Assembly (NCBI GenBank): GCA_951802425.1
Contig: OX637795.1
Coordinates: forward strand, 2,336,501-2,400,500
DNA from: Clavaria fumosa
Lineage: Eukaryota; Basidiomycota; Agaricomycetes; Agaricales; Clavariaceae
Reading direction: 5' to 3'
Length of the DNA: 64,000 bases
Notes under the pieces: model-generated
The model's database searches: none
What the model saw: the letters and a program-made list of their open reading frames with translations, nothing else
What the model was told of the DNA's origin: nothing
Program-made: the position numbers and the translations under genes
Shown here: positions 33,531 through 45,780 of the stretch, piece by piece
How the letters are laid out: each line of letters starts with the position of its first letter
Position numbering within the stretch: the first letter of the stretch is position 1

Positions 33531-34214
33531 CTCCTCAGGACTTCAGTTGGACTCCTCAGGACTCCATGCAGATTGCAGGCCAAGTCTCAAGGAGTATTTC
33601 CAGTCAGTTATTACAGTCAGAATTGACTTCATGACTCTGTGAAGTGCCTCAGGACTCCAGTTGGACTCCTCAGGACTCCAGTTGAACTCTTCAGGACTCC
33701 AGTCGAACTCCTCAGGACTCCAGTCAGACTCCTGAAGACTCCAGTCGGACTTCTCAGGACTCCAGTCAGACTCCTCAGGACTCCAGTTGGACTCCTCAGG
33801 ACTCCAGTCAGACTCCTGAAGACTCCAGTCAGACTCCTCAGGACTCCAGTTGGACTCCTCAGGACTCCAGTTGGACTCCAGTCAGACTCCAGTCGGACTC
33901 CTCAGGACTCCAGTTGGACTCCAGTCAGACTCCAGTCGGACTCCTCAGGACTCCAGTTGGACTCCTCAGGACTCCAGTTGGACTCCTCAGGACTCCAGTT
34001 GGACTCCTCAGGACTCCAGTTGGACTCCTCAGGACTCCAGTTGGACTCCTCAGGACTCCAGTTGGACTCCTCAGGACTCCAGTTGGACTCCTCAGGACTC
34101 CAGTTGGACTCCTCAGGACTCCAGTTGGACTCCTCAGGACTCCAGTCAGACTCCTAAGGACTCCACAGAGCTCAGGACAAGGGCTATAGGGATTATATTG
34201 GCTAAGATAACTGT

Positions 34215-34287
34215 GGCTGCATGGCATAGCTGGTAATTGCATTTCCAAGCGACACAAAGATCTGGGTTCGACTCCAGCTGGTGACAT
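34215..34287 (+). ncRNA. tRNA-like module with A and B boxes, right arm
   Basis: TGGCATAGCTGG (34222-34233) matches the A-box consensus TRGCNNAGYNGG and GGTTCGACTCC (34265-34275) matches the B-box consensus GGTTCGANTCC. Their spacing is as in tRNA genes. The T-stem lacks one C for perfect pairing and the acceptor arms do not pair convincingly, so this is a tRNA-derived, SINE-like promoter rather than a working tRNA gene. Confidence 0.6.
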
Positions 34288-34849
34288 TTTCTTCAGCTGT
34301 GTTAGGACTCCATTGGACTCCATGTGGACTCCAGTGGACTCCAACGGACTCCATGTGGACTCCAATGGGACTGCTCCAATGGACTCCAGTGGACTCCAGT
34401 CCATGGCTGGAGTCCACTGGAGTCCACTGGAGTCCACTGGAGTCCACTGGAAGAAATTCCATTGGACTCCTGGCCAAGTCCGACAAAGTCCTTGCTGGCT
34501 CCAATGGAGTCCTTGTTGGCTCCGATAGAGTCCTTGCTGGCTCCGATAGATTCCTTGTTGGCTCCAATAGAGTCCTTGTTGGCTCCAATGGAGTCCTTGT
34601 TGGCTCCAATGGAGTCCTTGTTGGCTCCAATGGAGTCCTTGCTGGCTCCAATGGAGCTGGTTGGACTCCAATGGACTCCATTGGAGTCCAGTGGAGTCCA
34701 TCGGAATGGGTGGCCAAGTGTAAAGTCCTCCCTTGGGTCTCACTCATGGCAGTAGAGTAGCAACCTTTAGATAAATGTGTGGAGGTAGGGGCAGTGTGAG
34801 GGCTATTAATTGGGCTATTATTATAATTGGTACAAATAGCGACTGACTG

Positions 34850-35040
34850 TTCGCCAACCATGCAATAGCGAGTGCCTGACCGTGCACCAACCGTGCAAAT
34901 AATAGTGACTAAACGACTGTCTGACTGTGCACAATACATACTGTTACTAATAGTTGACCGTGCCATTATCTAGCTAAATGACCATGCAGTTGTCTGGCTA
35001 AATGACCGTGCAGTTGTCTGGCCAAACGACCGTGCACTTT
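34850..35040. repeat. Short tandem repeat, GACCGTGCA-type
   Basis: Irregular repeats of GACTGTTCGCCAACC- and GACCGTGCACC-like units pass into three copies of a ~26-base unit (AAATGACCGTGCAGTTGTCTGG) at about 34976-35040. It lies just upstream of the KDZ gene. Confidence 0.65.
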
Positions 35041-35134
35041 CGCAACTTCTAATCACGGAGACACGTGGATTTGGTTCACCCGGTTCACTCACCTTCGCCT
35101 TCTGCTGCTGACTCCATGTCCTACTGCTCACTTC

Positions 35135-38100
35135 ATGTCCAAAAGACGCAAAGGCAATTCGCACATCGCAGTTTCCCGTCCTCTTGTGCCAGCTGTTGAT
35201 TCCTCCATCCATGCCACGACGTACCACCATTCCAATGGCCGCTTACAGAACAGCAAGTCAACTGTGCCAGCTGAGCACAACTCAAATGAGAATGCAGAGC
35301 CCCAGCAGAACGATCCATGGAGCCACGAATACTGTGAGGATCCTACTCTGACCACCAATATAGAGATAGAAAATCGACAGGTGATTTTATTGTAACCGAT
35401 ACGGTGTCATGGTATTCACACAACTGTGCTGACCATTTGACAGGATCCAACTTCTACTCCGATTGGTCAATGGAAGGAACACTGCCAGGAGTATCTTGAC
35501 GAACTCCTCCAACATGATGGTCGACCCACTCAAGCAAATTGTGTTGGGTGTGGTTCCGCTGCGTTCTTCAAATGTCAAGATTGCGTTGGCTCTGGCCTTG
35601 TCTGCTCCCCATGTCTCCTGAAATCGCATGCTTTGCTACCGTTACATCGAATTTTGGTTTGTGGATTTGCTCGTATCATTGTCAGATGCCGCTGAGTTCA
35701 ACCTTATGGTTCAGGAATGGAATGGTTCACACTTCCGACTCACATCACTGAAGAAGCTTGGCCTTGTTGTGCACCTTGGACATGGCAGCAGTCATTGTCC
35801 TTGCCCTGGTATTCTCTACCCTAATTTTGTTGTTGTCGACATCTCTGCTGTCCATATCGTTGCCCTCCGCTTTTGTGAATGCTATCAGAATCCTGAAGAT
35901 TCATGGCATCGTACCCAGCTACTACGCTTTCGATGGCTGCCAGCAACACCATGCTTACCGAAATCGGCTTTCACCTTCAATCTTCTCGAATCCTTCCATC
36001 TTCTTACCATTCAAAGCAAACTTTCTGCTTATGACTACTATCTGTCAATTGCTCACTGGACCAATAATACTGGGAGTACAAATATCAAGGTACTATTACT
36101 TTCTCTTGCCTCCATGCGGCAGCTTAGATGTCATTTAGGATCGCTATGAGCAATTTCTGCTTGCAATAAGGATCTGGCGACACCTCAAGCTTTTGAAACG
36201 TGCTGGTCGTGGTCATGACCCAGCAGGAGTTGATGCCACAAAGCAGGGTGACTGTGCGGTCGAATGTCCTGCCTGCCCGCATCCTGGCCGAAACCTTCCC
36301 ACATCGTGGCCAGAAGCGCCACCACATATTCGGTAGATGATATATTATATTTGACTCTCAGACTTTATGCTGACTTGCTTGGCAGCTGGCTTTATTCCCT
36401 TATCCTGACAATTGATGCAAACTTTCGTCTCAAGAACAAGGAGCAGGGGATCCTCAATGACTTACCCTTAGGTGATGGGTGGGGTTCTTGGGTAGAGGAG
36501 CATCCCTACCATGATTATCTCACCAAGTATGGACATCAAGAGGAGGTGAGTGTCATTCTAGTTCTGTGACATTCACTTCTGACCCAGCATCATGATAGCC
36601 AAATCTTGCGAATCTGAGCTTCACGCCGTTGATCACATGAATAAGAACATAAAGGGATATCGTTCTAGTGGCGTGGGAGGTGTTCTTTGCGCACGCCACA
36701 TTCTCGTTCGAAAGAATGGGCTGGGTAATCTTCAAAAGGGAGAGAAGTATGTGTTTTTATAATAGCATAGCTGGCTGTTCTGACAGAGATACAGATATGC
36801 AAACATGGACTTTATTCTGCTTTCTACCCTTGTTGGCACCATTTTTGCATCTCTTGTTCTATCCTATGATATCATGTGTCAATGGTCCCATAATCTGGCA
36901 GTTCGAATGCCACAGTTCCCTATGCACATGCAGGTGCCACAAGAAACAGTTAAGACAATCAAGAAGGTCATCCCCAAGCTTCACATATATGGTCATGGCA
37001 AGTCTTGCCAAATTAAATACTCGCTCAACTTCCTCAAGTATTCTGCGAGGACGAATGGCGAAGACCCTGAACAATGGTGGGCACATATCAATCCAATTAG
37101 TATGAGTACATGAGAGATGGGCCCTGGTGCTCGATCCGACACAATAGATGACCATGCGGCAGCATGGAACTGGAGAAAGATTACTGGGTTTGGTGCGTAA
37201 TCTGGCTCTATTGGTTGCATTTTCTTAATAGCTCAACAGGAACATCTCTTCTTGCCCAGTTACAAACAGCAGTCTGTATGCAGGCCAAGCACCAGGCACT
37301 TTTCAACCAACTATCTGTGCGCTTCCCCCCGGATGTTGTCACAAATTGGGAAGCAGCTGTACAAGCCTGGGAGGCTGACCCATCTCAAAAGAACCCATAT
37401 GAAGAACCAGAAGTTGGTAGGTTGCTCTGTAATATGGTCTTTCAAAGCATCACATGACTTTTCTCAGGAACTTCAATGAAAACTGTTCAAACAGAGCTGG
37501 CATGTGACGAGTTTGAGGCCGCCACACATGAGTTTCCTCATGAAGTGACCCCAAATAAATTTCTCAGAATTGCAATGGAACTCGAGAAACAGCAGTATGT
37601 ATATTTTGTTGGATTTCTATTCTATTACTTAGTTTCCTTACCTATCTTCGTCGTTTTGGCTCATAGTATGCAGTGTAGATCATCTGACATACTTTACATG
37701 TTTGGTTGCAGTGCAACCAAAGGTCTCTGACTGTATCTATGTATCAGTAGTGTAGGAGATCTGGTTGTAGAGCAACTAGACCCTTCTTACTGTAGTTATG
37801 ATTCGCCTTTTGTTACACCATAGGCACTGCTAGTAGTTACATGACTGTACTTAACCCATGGGGCAAAATCTGGGTGCAGCATCGGTTCTAGTGCTCACTC
37901 ATTGCCCCAAGTTATCATAATCATCATATTTTACTATGATTGAATGCAAGTCCTCATGGATTTAGGCGCTCGTTACATTACCAGCTGAAGAAATCAAAAG
38001 GGGCTGAATCTGCGGATATTTTCAATAAGAGAAATGTGCTTCGTCATCGTATTGAAAATTGGCGAGTGCCACAGGGCATTTACATGCCTGGAGTAGTGAA

Positions 38101-39035
38101 ACTTGATACGATGGATGTGATGTCGATTGCTCCTGAGTCCGTGCCACTTTATTTACCATCTTCGTTACCTCGTGGACCACAGCAAATGGTTGCAAGTCCG
38201 GCTAGGAAAGAACGGCGCCTTCGTCTTGCCCAAGCTGACGATGCTCTGACGATGCTCTTATTGAACTGCGTCGACTTCTTCGAATCTCCATGAGCTTATG
38301 GAATTACAAGTTCAAGCATCTTGGTCCAAGCCAAAAGTCTAACACCCATGCTTGAGCTCTGATTGATCGCTTCAAAGACAAGATCCACCGCTGTGCAGAG
38401 CGCTATCGAGCCGCACGAACTGCTTTACTTTCCTTTATCCCACTGGCTCTTGGATTCTCCATCTACGTGACCTCAAGAATAATGATATTCGCATGCCTCA
38501 GAAGGATGAAGATGAACATGAAGGGGACCGAGAACCTTCATGGATATGGCTTGGATTGTCAACTACAGACAAGTCAGCTGGTGATGATATGGTGTATGAA
38601 AGTGTGTAGATCATTGTTCAGTGTGTTTTTACTGATGAATTTTAAGGTCTACATGTTGAATGGATGAAATGCCGTGCCCAAGCGGAACGCTGGCATGAGG
38701 AAGTTGCACTTACCATGGAGGAGATGCAGCGTGTGCTGGTATTTCTGCATTGGAAGGCAGAATGGTGGCTGAACCAGGGTAGTCTGCGAAGTGCAGTATC
38801 CTCAACATTACATGAGGGCCTTATGGCCTATGCTGACAAGCAGGCACATGTCCTCTCTGACATGGCAACTTGTTTTGCAGGTGAATGGTATCCTGTACTC
38901 GTTGCATATGGTTTAGGCAGTGTGGGCTGGCCTGAAAAGGTGATGACAGGTATGAAGTTGAAGTCAAACTCGGTGTCTATACCATTGACAGAGGAAGGGT
39001 TTGATGATGTGTCTGATGATGATGAAAATTTGTAA
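35135..39035 (+). pseudogene. KDZ (Kyakuja-Dileera-Zisupton) transposase gene with CxC2-type zinc cluster
   Basis: The ATG at 35135 gives MSKRRKGNSH. After a 63-nt intron a cysteine cluster reads CVGCGSAAFFKCQDC...CSPCLLKSH...PLHRI, typical of KDZ CxC domains. Next come WNGSHFRLTSLKKLGL, ECPACPHPGRNLP, LTIDANFRLKNKEQG (first catalytic Asp), GVGGVLCARH, LSYDIMCQWSHNL (second Asp) and NGEDPEQWWAHINPIS (Glu). The C-terminal part has WEAAVQAWEADPSQKNPYEEPE, VPQGIYMPGV and HWKAEWW before the acidic end DDVSDDDENL. Many GT-AG introns interrupt it. TGA codons at 37111 and 38353 replace Arg (ST-R-EMGPG, HA-R-ALIDRFKDKI). One intron (37595-37965) is about 370 nt, far longer than its neighbours, and several segments are out of frame. 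It is inactive. Confidence 0.88.
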
Positions 39036-39059
39036 TTATTAGACAACAATTGACCTGTT

Positions 39060-42000
39060 CAAAGAAGTGTGCTGGTATTAACTGCAGCAGTAGCTGTGAC
39101 TAGACTACCAGGCCTACAAGTTGTAGCTGCAACTAGTTTACTAGATCTGCAACTAGTCTACTAAACCTACAGGTGCCATCTGCAGGTTTACTAGGCCTAC
39201 AGGTGACAGCTGCAACAAGTTCACTAGGCTTATGGGTAGTAACTGCAACTAGTTTACTAGACCTAGAAGTAGTGGCTGCAACTAGCCCAGTATGTATATG
39301 GGTAGTAGCTGCAACTAGTCTACTAGGCCTGCAAGTGGTAGCTGCAACCAGCTTACTGGGCATATTAGTAGTAGTTGCAACTAGGCCAACAGGAAGTAGA
39401 TGCACCTAATCTACTAGGCCTACAGGTAGTAGCTGCAACCAGTCTACTAGTCCTGCAGATAGTAGTTGCAACAAGTCCACTAGTCTACCAAGTTTACAGG
39501 TAGTAGCTGAAACTAGTCTACTAGGGCTACAGGTAGTAGCTGCAACAAGTCCACTGGGCCTACAGGTAGCAGCTGCAACTACTCCACTAGGTGTACAGAT
39601 AGTGGCTGCAACAAGTTGACTAGGCCTACAGATAATAGTTGCAACAAGTCAGCTTGTGGGTAGTAGCTACAACTAGTTTACTAGGCCTACAAGTAGTAGG
39701 TGTAACTAGTCTGCTAGGCCTGGAGGTAGTAGCTGCAAACAATTCACTAGGGCTGCAACTAGTCTACTCTACCTACAGGAAGTATCTGCAACCAGTCAAC
39801 TAGGCTTACAGGTAGTAGCTGCAACTAGTTTACTAAGCCTGCAGGTAGTAGCCACAACTAGTTTGCTACCTGCAAGTAGTAGGTGCAACTAGTCTACAGG
39901 GCCCACAAGTAGTAGCCACAACTAGTTTACTAGGCCTGAAGGTAGTAGCTGCCATAAGTTCACTAGTCATATAGGTAGTGGCTGCAATTCCTACTAGGCC
40001 CCACAGATAGTAACTGCATCTAGTCCACTAAGCCTGCAGATAGTAACTGCAACTAGTCTTCTAGGGGTGAATGTGGTAGCTTTAGGATGTTGACTAGTAG
40101 TGTAGGCAGTAGCTGCAACTAGTCAACTGGGCCTGTAGGTGGTAGCCACAATCAGTCCAGTTGGGTGGGAGGTAGTAGCTGCAACTGGTTCACTAGGCCT
40201 GCAGGTAGTAGCTGCAGGTAGTTTTCTAGTCCTACAGGTGGCAGCTACAACTAGTCTACTAGCCATACTAATTAGTCTACTAGCCTTACTGCTAGTAGCT
40301 GCAACTAGTTTACTAGGCCTGCAGGTAGTAGCTCTAACTAGTTCACTAGTCTGAAAGCAACTAGTCCAATAGACCTACAGGTGGTAGATGCAACTAGTCT
40401 ACTGGGTGTACAAGTAGTAGCTGCAAGAGGTTGACTAGGCCTGAAGGTGGTAGTTGCAGCAAGTTCACTAGTCCTAGCTGCAACTAGACCACCAGATCTA
40501 GAGTTATTAGCTATAACTAGTCCACTTGATCCACAGCTACTACCTGTAACAAGTCCACTTGACCTACAGCTACTAGTCCACTAGATCAACAATTACTAGC
40601 TGCAACTAGTCCACTAGACCCACAGCTACTACCTGTAACAAGTACACTAGATGAACAGCTAGTAGCTACAACTAGTCCACTAGATCTACAGCTACTAGGT
40701 GTAACTAGTCCACCAGATCTACAGCTGCTGGGAGTAACTAGTCAACTAGATCCACAGCTAATAGCTGTAACTAGTCCACTGGATCCACAGCTAATAGCTG
40801 TAACTAGTCCACTGGATTGAAAGCTACTATCTGCAACTAGTCCACTAGATCCACGGCTAGTAGCCACAACTAGTCTACTAGATGTCACTGTGACTAATCA
40901 ACTAGACCCACAGCTACTACCTTTAACAAGTCCACTAGTTTTACAGCTATTAGCTGTAACTAGTCTACTAGACCCACAGCTGCTAGGTGTAACTAGTCCA
41001 TGAGATCCACGGCTAGTAGCTGCAACTAGTTTACTAGACCCACAGCTACTACCTGTAACGAGTCCACTAGACCCACAGCTAGTGGCTGTAACTAATCCAC
41101 TAGATCCACAGCTAGTAGCTGTAACTAGTCTACTAGATCAACATCTACTAGCTGCAACTAGTCCACTAGATCCACAGCTAGTAGCTTCAACTAGTCCACA
41201 AGATCTATAGTGAGTAGCTGTAACTAGTCTACTAGATCTAGAGTGAGTAGCTATAACTAGTCGACTAGATCTACAGCTACTAGCTGCAACTAGTCCACTG
41301 GATCTACAGCTAATAGCTGTAACTAGTCTACTAGATCTACAGCTACTAGGTGTAACTAATCCACTAGATCTACAGTGAGTAGCTGTAACTAGTCTACTAG
41401 ATCTACAGCTAGTAGCAATAACTAGTGTACTAGATTGACAGCTACTAGCTGCAACTAGTCCACTAGATCTACACCTAGTAGCTGTAACTAGTCTTCTAGA
41501 TCTACAGCTACTAGGTGTAACTAGTCCACTAGATCCACAGCTAGTAGCTGCAACTAGTCTACTAGATGTCACTGTGACTAGTCAACTAGACCCACAGCTA
41601 CTACCTTTAACAAGTCCACTAGTTTTACAGCTATTAGCTGTAACTAGTCTACTAGACCCACAGCTGCTAGGTGTAACTAGTCCATGAGATCCACGGCTAG
41701 TAGCTGCAACTAGTTTACTAGATTGACAGCTACTAGCTGCAAATAGTCCACTATATCTACAGTGAGTAGCTGTAACTAGTCTACTAGATTGACAGTGTTA
41801 GGGCCTGTCCCATCTCGATAGTAGTGCTGGAGATCAACTTGTTGGTGACCTATGCTGGAAACTCGCTAAGACCAATCAACTGTTGAGCACAGTTGAAAAT
41901 GCTCGGTCCCGGAAGGTTGCAAAGATGTCTGAGAAGATGTAAGAGGGAAAGAAGACAAGTATAGAGAGAGAAGACGTTGCTGGGAAGGTCGTGAAGTTGG

Positions 42001-45000
42001 TAGACGAAGTGTAGAGCAGGAAATTGACGAGGAGGGGGAAATGGGTAACGCTGAGAGGGTCGCAAAGTCGACTGACGAAGCGTGAAGAAAAGAATAGACG
42101 AGGTGGGGGAAACTGGTAACACTGAGGAGGTCACGAGATTGACTGACAAAGCGTAAGAAAGGAAAAGGACGAGGTGAAAGAAATAGACAACATAAAGAAG
42201 GTTGCGAGAGATTGCAACAATATTGATAAGTAAGTCGGTTGAAGGCAATGACTTTGCCAACCGACGGGAGAACCTGTAGGGTTCCAAGATCAGTACCAAG
42301 ACGAATAAGAGAGAATACTTAGATCGCACAAGTTGTACAAGCGCAGAGGACAAGTTAGAATAGAGTAGAGTGTGTCTTGGCGATCTTGTGGTAACCAAGA
42401 GAGACAAAACCTATCAATTGCGGTGGTTCCAAGCTCAAAGGGCGTAATAGCCTCAAGCTTAAACCAATGTGCGTCAATATCAAGTCTAGAGTACCATAAG
42501 TACATGCAAGACCTTATATACATACATACAGAGAGTATAACGAAAAAGGGAAAGTACAGAGGTTGCCAGGCGACGAGACTATAGTAGTATGGAGTATGTT
42601 TAGTTGTAAAGTGACTAGGCGCGTGTTCTACTAAGGTTGCAAGGGGTTAGGTATGCATAGGTAAGGTCGCGAAGATGACCTGTCACGGGTCGCGACCTAG
42701 TTAAATAAGCATATAAGTTGCTATAACTACGGAGGGATTCTCGGATCATAAGTAACATAATTATAGACGACTGAGGAGAAGAAGGGATGCATATTTGAAG
42801 TGTACATACAGCTGACCATTGGTGGCACGTTTGAGTGTTAAGGTTGCGAGATCATAAGGGTGATCACGTGGGTGATGCTAGTGATGCAGGTGACCTATGG
42901 GTGGGTAGTCATGTGGATAACGCTGGTAACGTATTGGCGCTGGTAGTGGTAGCATCGGGGGTGCCGTGCGGCAAGTCACATGCTGGTGGAAGTAGATGTG
43001 TATCGGTGTGTCGTGCGTAGGATTGGTGGGTCCGGGCGAAGTATGCGTGTAGGGTGAAGTAGTAGGAAGCGTCGTGAGTACAGCATGGTGGTCACGAGTG
43101 TCATGTGAGCACGGGGGAGGTTGGGGAGGCTTCTGGAAGGAGACAGCGGGTCCCGGAAGTGTGTAGAGGGACTCGCGAGGTTGTAGAGGGTTGTCAGGAA
43201 GCTCGTGGATGTGGGTGGAGTCGGCTTGGGCAAGGAAAAATGAATGGGTCTTGACAGACAGCTACTAGCTGCAACTGGTCCACTAGATCTACAGCTAGTA
43301 GCTGTAACAAGTCTACTAGATATACAGCTACTAGCTACAACTAGTCCACTAGATCTACCCCTAGTAGCTGTAACTAGTCTACTAGATCTACAGCTACTAG
43401 GTGTAACTAGTCCACCAGATCTACAGCTAGTAGCTGGAACTAGTCTACTAGATGTTGCTGTGACTAGTCAACTAGACCCACAGCTACTACCTTTAACAAG
43501 TCCACTAGTTTTACAGCTATTAGCTGTAACTAGTCTACTAGACCCACAGCTGCTAGGTGTAACTAGTCCATGAGATCCACAGCTAGTAGCTGCAACTAGT
43601 TTACTAGATTGACAGCTACTAGCTGCAAATAGTCCACTATATCTACAGTGAGTAGCTGTAACTAGTCTACTAGATTGACAGCTACTAGCTGCAACTGGTC
43701 CACTAGACGTACAGCTAGTAGCTGTAACAAGTCTACTAGATATACAGCTACTAGCTACAACTAGTCCACTAGATCTACCCCTAGTAGCTGTAACTAGTCT
43801 ACTAGATATACAGCTACTAGCTACAACTAGTCCACTAGATCTACCCCTAGTAGCTGTAACTAGTCTACTAGATCTACAGCTACTAGGTGAAACTAGTCCA
43901 CTAGATCCACAGCTAGTAGCTGCAACTAGTCTACTAAATGTTGCTGTGACTAGTCAACTAGACCCACAGCTACTACCTTTAACAAGTCCACTAGATTTAC
44001 AGCTATTAGCTGTAACTAGTCCACTAGACCCACAGCTGCTAGGTGTAACTAGTCCACTAGATACACAGCTAGTAGCTGCAACTAGTCTACTAGATTGACA
44101 GCTACTAGCTGCAACTAGTCCACTAGATCCACAGCTAGTAGCTGCAACTAGTCCACTAGATCTACAGCTACTAGGTGTGACTAGTTCACTAGATCTACAC
44201 CTAGTAGATGTAACTAGTCCACTAGATCTACAGCTACTAGGTGTGACTAGTTCACTAGATCTACACCTAGTAGATGTAACTAGTCCACTAGATCTACAGC
44301 TACTAGGTGTAACTAGTCCACCAGATCTACAGCTGCTAGGTGTAACTAGTCAACTAGATCCACAGCTAGTAGCTGTAACTAGTCTTCTAGATTGACAGCT
44401 ACTAACTGCAACTAGTCCACTAGATCTACAGCTACTAGCTGCAACTAGTCCACTAGATCTACAGCTATTAGCTGTAACTAGTCTACTAGACCCACAGCTA
44501 CTAGGTGTGACTAGTCCACTAGATATACCCCTAGTAGCTGTAACTAGTCCACCAGATCTACAGCTGCTAAGTTTAACTAGTCAACTAGATCCACAGCTAG
44601 TGGCTGTAACTAGCCCACTAGATCTACAGCTAATAGCTGCAACTAGTCCACTAGACCCACGTTGACAGCTACTAGCTGCAACTAGTCCACTAGATCCACA
44701 GCTAGTAGCCGCAACTAGTCTACTAGATGTCACTGTGACTAGTCAACTAGGCCCACAGCTACTACCTTTAACAAGTCCACTAGATTTACAGCCATTAGCT
44801 GTAACTAGTCCACTAGACCCACAGCTGCTAGGTGTAACTAGTCCACTAGATCCACAGCTAGTAGCTGCAACTAGTCCACTAGACCAACAGCTAGTAGCTG
44901 CAACTAGTCCACTAGACCAACAGCTAGTAGCTGCAACTAGTCCACTAGACCAACAGCTAGTAGCTGCAACTAGTCCACTAGATCTACAGCTAATAGCTGC

Positions 45001-45560
45001 AACTAGTCCACTAGACCAACAGCTAGTAGCTGCAACTAGTCCACTAGACCAACAGCTAGTAGCTGCAACTAGTCCACTAGACCAACAGCTAGTAGCTGCA
45101 ACTAGTCCACTAGATCTACAGCCAGCAGCTGTAACTAGTCTACTAGATTGACAGCTAGTAGCTGCAACTAGTCCACTAGACCAACAGCTAGTAGCTGCAA
45201 CTAGTCCACTAGACCAACAGCTAGTAGCTAAAACTAGTCCACTAGACCAACAGCTAGTAGCTGCAACTAGTCCACTAGATCTACAGCTAATAGCTGCAAC
45301 TAGTCCACTAGACCAACAGCTAGTAGCTGCAACTAGTCCACTAGATCTACAGCTACTAGCTGCAACCAGGCTACTAGGCAAGATAGTAGCTGTAACTGGT
45401 CCACTAGACCCACAGGCAGTAGCTGCACCCAGTCTACTAGATCCACACCTACCTGCTGTAACTAGTCTACCAGGCCCCCATGTACTACCTGTGACAAGTT
45501 TACTTGACAAGTTGACTGACAATAAGGAATCCTGGTCCAGCTGTAGCTGCAAAGAGTACA
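39060..45560 (+). repeat. 33-bp CTAG-rich satellite array, ~6.5 kb
   Basis: Units resemble CAACTAGTCCACTAGACC + AACAGCTAGTAGCTG (33 bases). From about 44850 to 45350 they are almost identical; earlier parts are diverged. The length is a multiple of three, so frames stay open on both strands; these are artefacts. A composite segment starting GATGTCACTGTGACTAG recurs at about 40882, 41567, 43451, 43935 and 44726, a higher-order pattern. A solo LTR interrupts the array at 41796-43256. Confidence 0.95.
41796..43256 (+). mobile_element. Solo LTR in the satellite
   Basis: A 1,461-bp copy of the gypsy LTR at 20902-22390, starting TGTTAGGGCCTGTCC and ending GGTCTTGACA. GACAG is duplicated at 41791-41795 and 43257-43261. 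This is what recombination between two LTRs of a full element leaves behind. Confidence 0.92.
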
Positions 45561-45780
45561 CTACAAACTGTAGCTAATTGCTGTGTTTAGTTAATTATTT
45601 GAGTCTGTACTACTGCCTTGGTACCCTTCTCGCTATCCCATCTTCGCGTTTTAGTATATATACAGGTAGTTAGATGTTCTGTATTCCCCAGACTTGTTAT
45701 TCTCAATTTACCCTCTCTGTTCGCATCCTGCCCAGCTAGCCTGCCCAGGACTGACTAAGCAGTGAGCCATAACATAATAA
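45561..45780 (+). promoter_or_regulatory. Gypsy 5' region with TATA box
   Basis: Non-satellite sequence ahead of a gypsy ORF1. AGTATATATACAGG near 45652 is a TATA-like element, followed about 45 bases later by a pyrimidine-rich stretch. It is likely the end of a 5' LTR, but the boundary with the satellite is uncertain. Confidence 0.45.

Larger units (their letters stand above)
32401..34727. mobile_element. Foldback-like element with tandem-repeat arms
   Basis: The left tip GACTTTACAC (32401) and right tip GTGTAAAGTC (ending 34727) are inverted, and the order of blocks is mirrored across the whole interval. First come GGACTCCA-rich units, then a tRNA-like module (32716-32788 minus, 34215-34287 plus). 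Next are tandem ~21-base units such as CTCAGGACTCCAGTTGGACT (about 32820-33190 reversed, 33640-34170 forward), then a unique block with CTGCAATCTGCATGG, and the centre near 33310. Long inverted arms made of direct subrepeats are the hallmark of foldback (FB) elements. No transposase is encoded. A hAT-type MITE sits at the centre. Confidence 0.75.

Noticed and set aside
34215..34287. A functional tRNA gene
   Set aside because: A and B boxes fit, but the acceptor stem does not pair and the T-stem lacks a base, so only a tRNA-derived module is claimed.
33639..34760. Repeat-protein frames (GLLRTPV / SSGLQLD units)
   Set aside because: Produced by the 21-base tandem units of the foldback arms on both strands; no other coding evidence.
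39060..45560. CRISPR-like array or repeat protein genes
   Set aside because: Units are contiguous 33-mers without unique spacers, and open frames exist on both strands only because the period is a multiple of three. The genomic context is eukaryotic.
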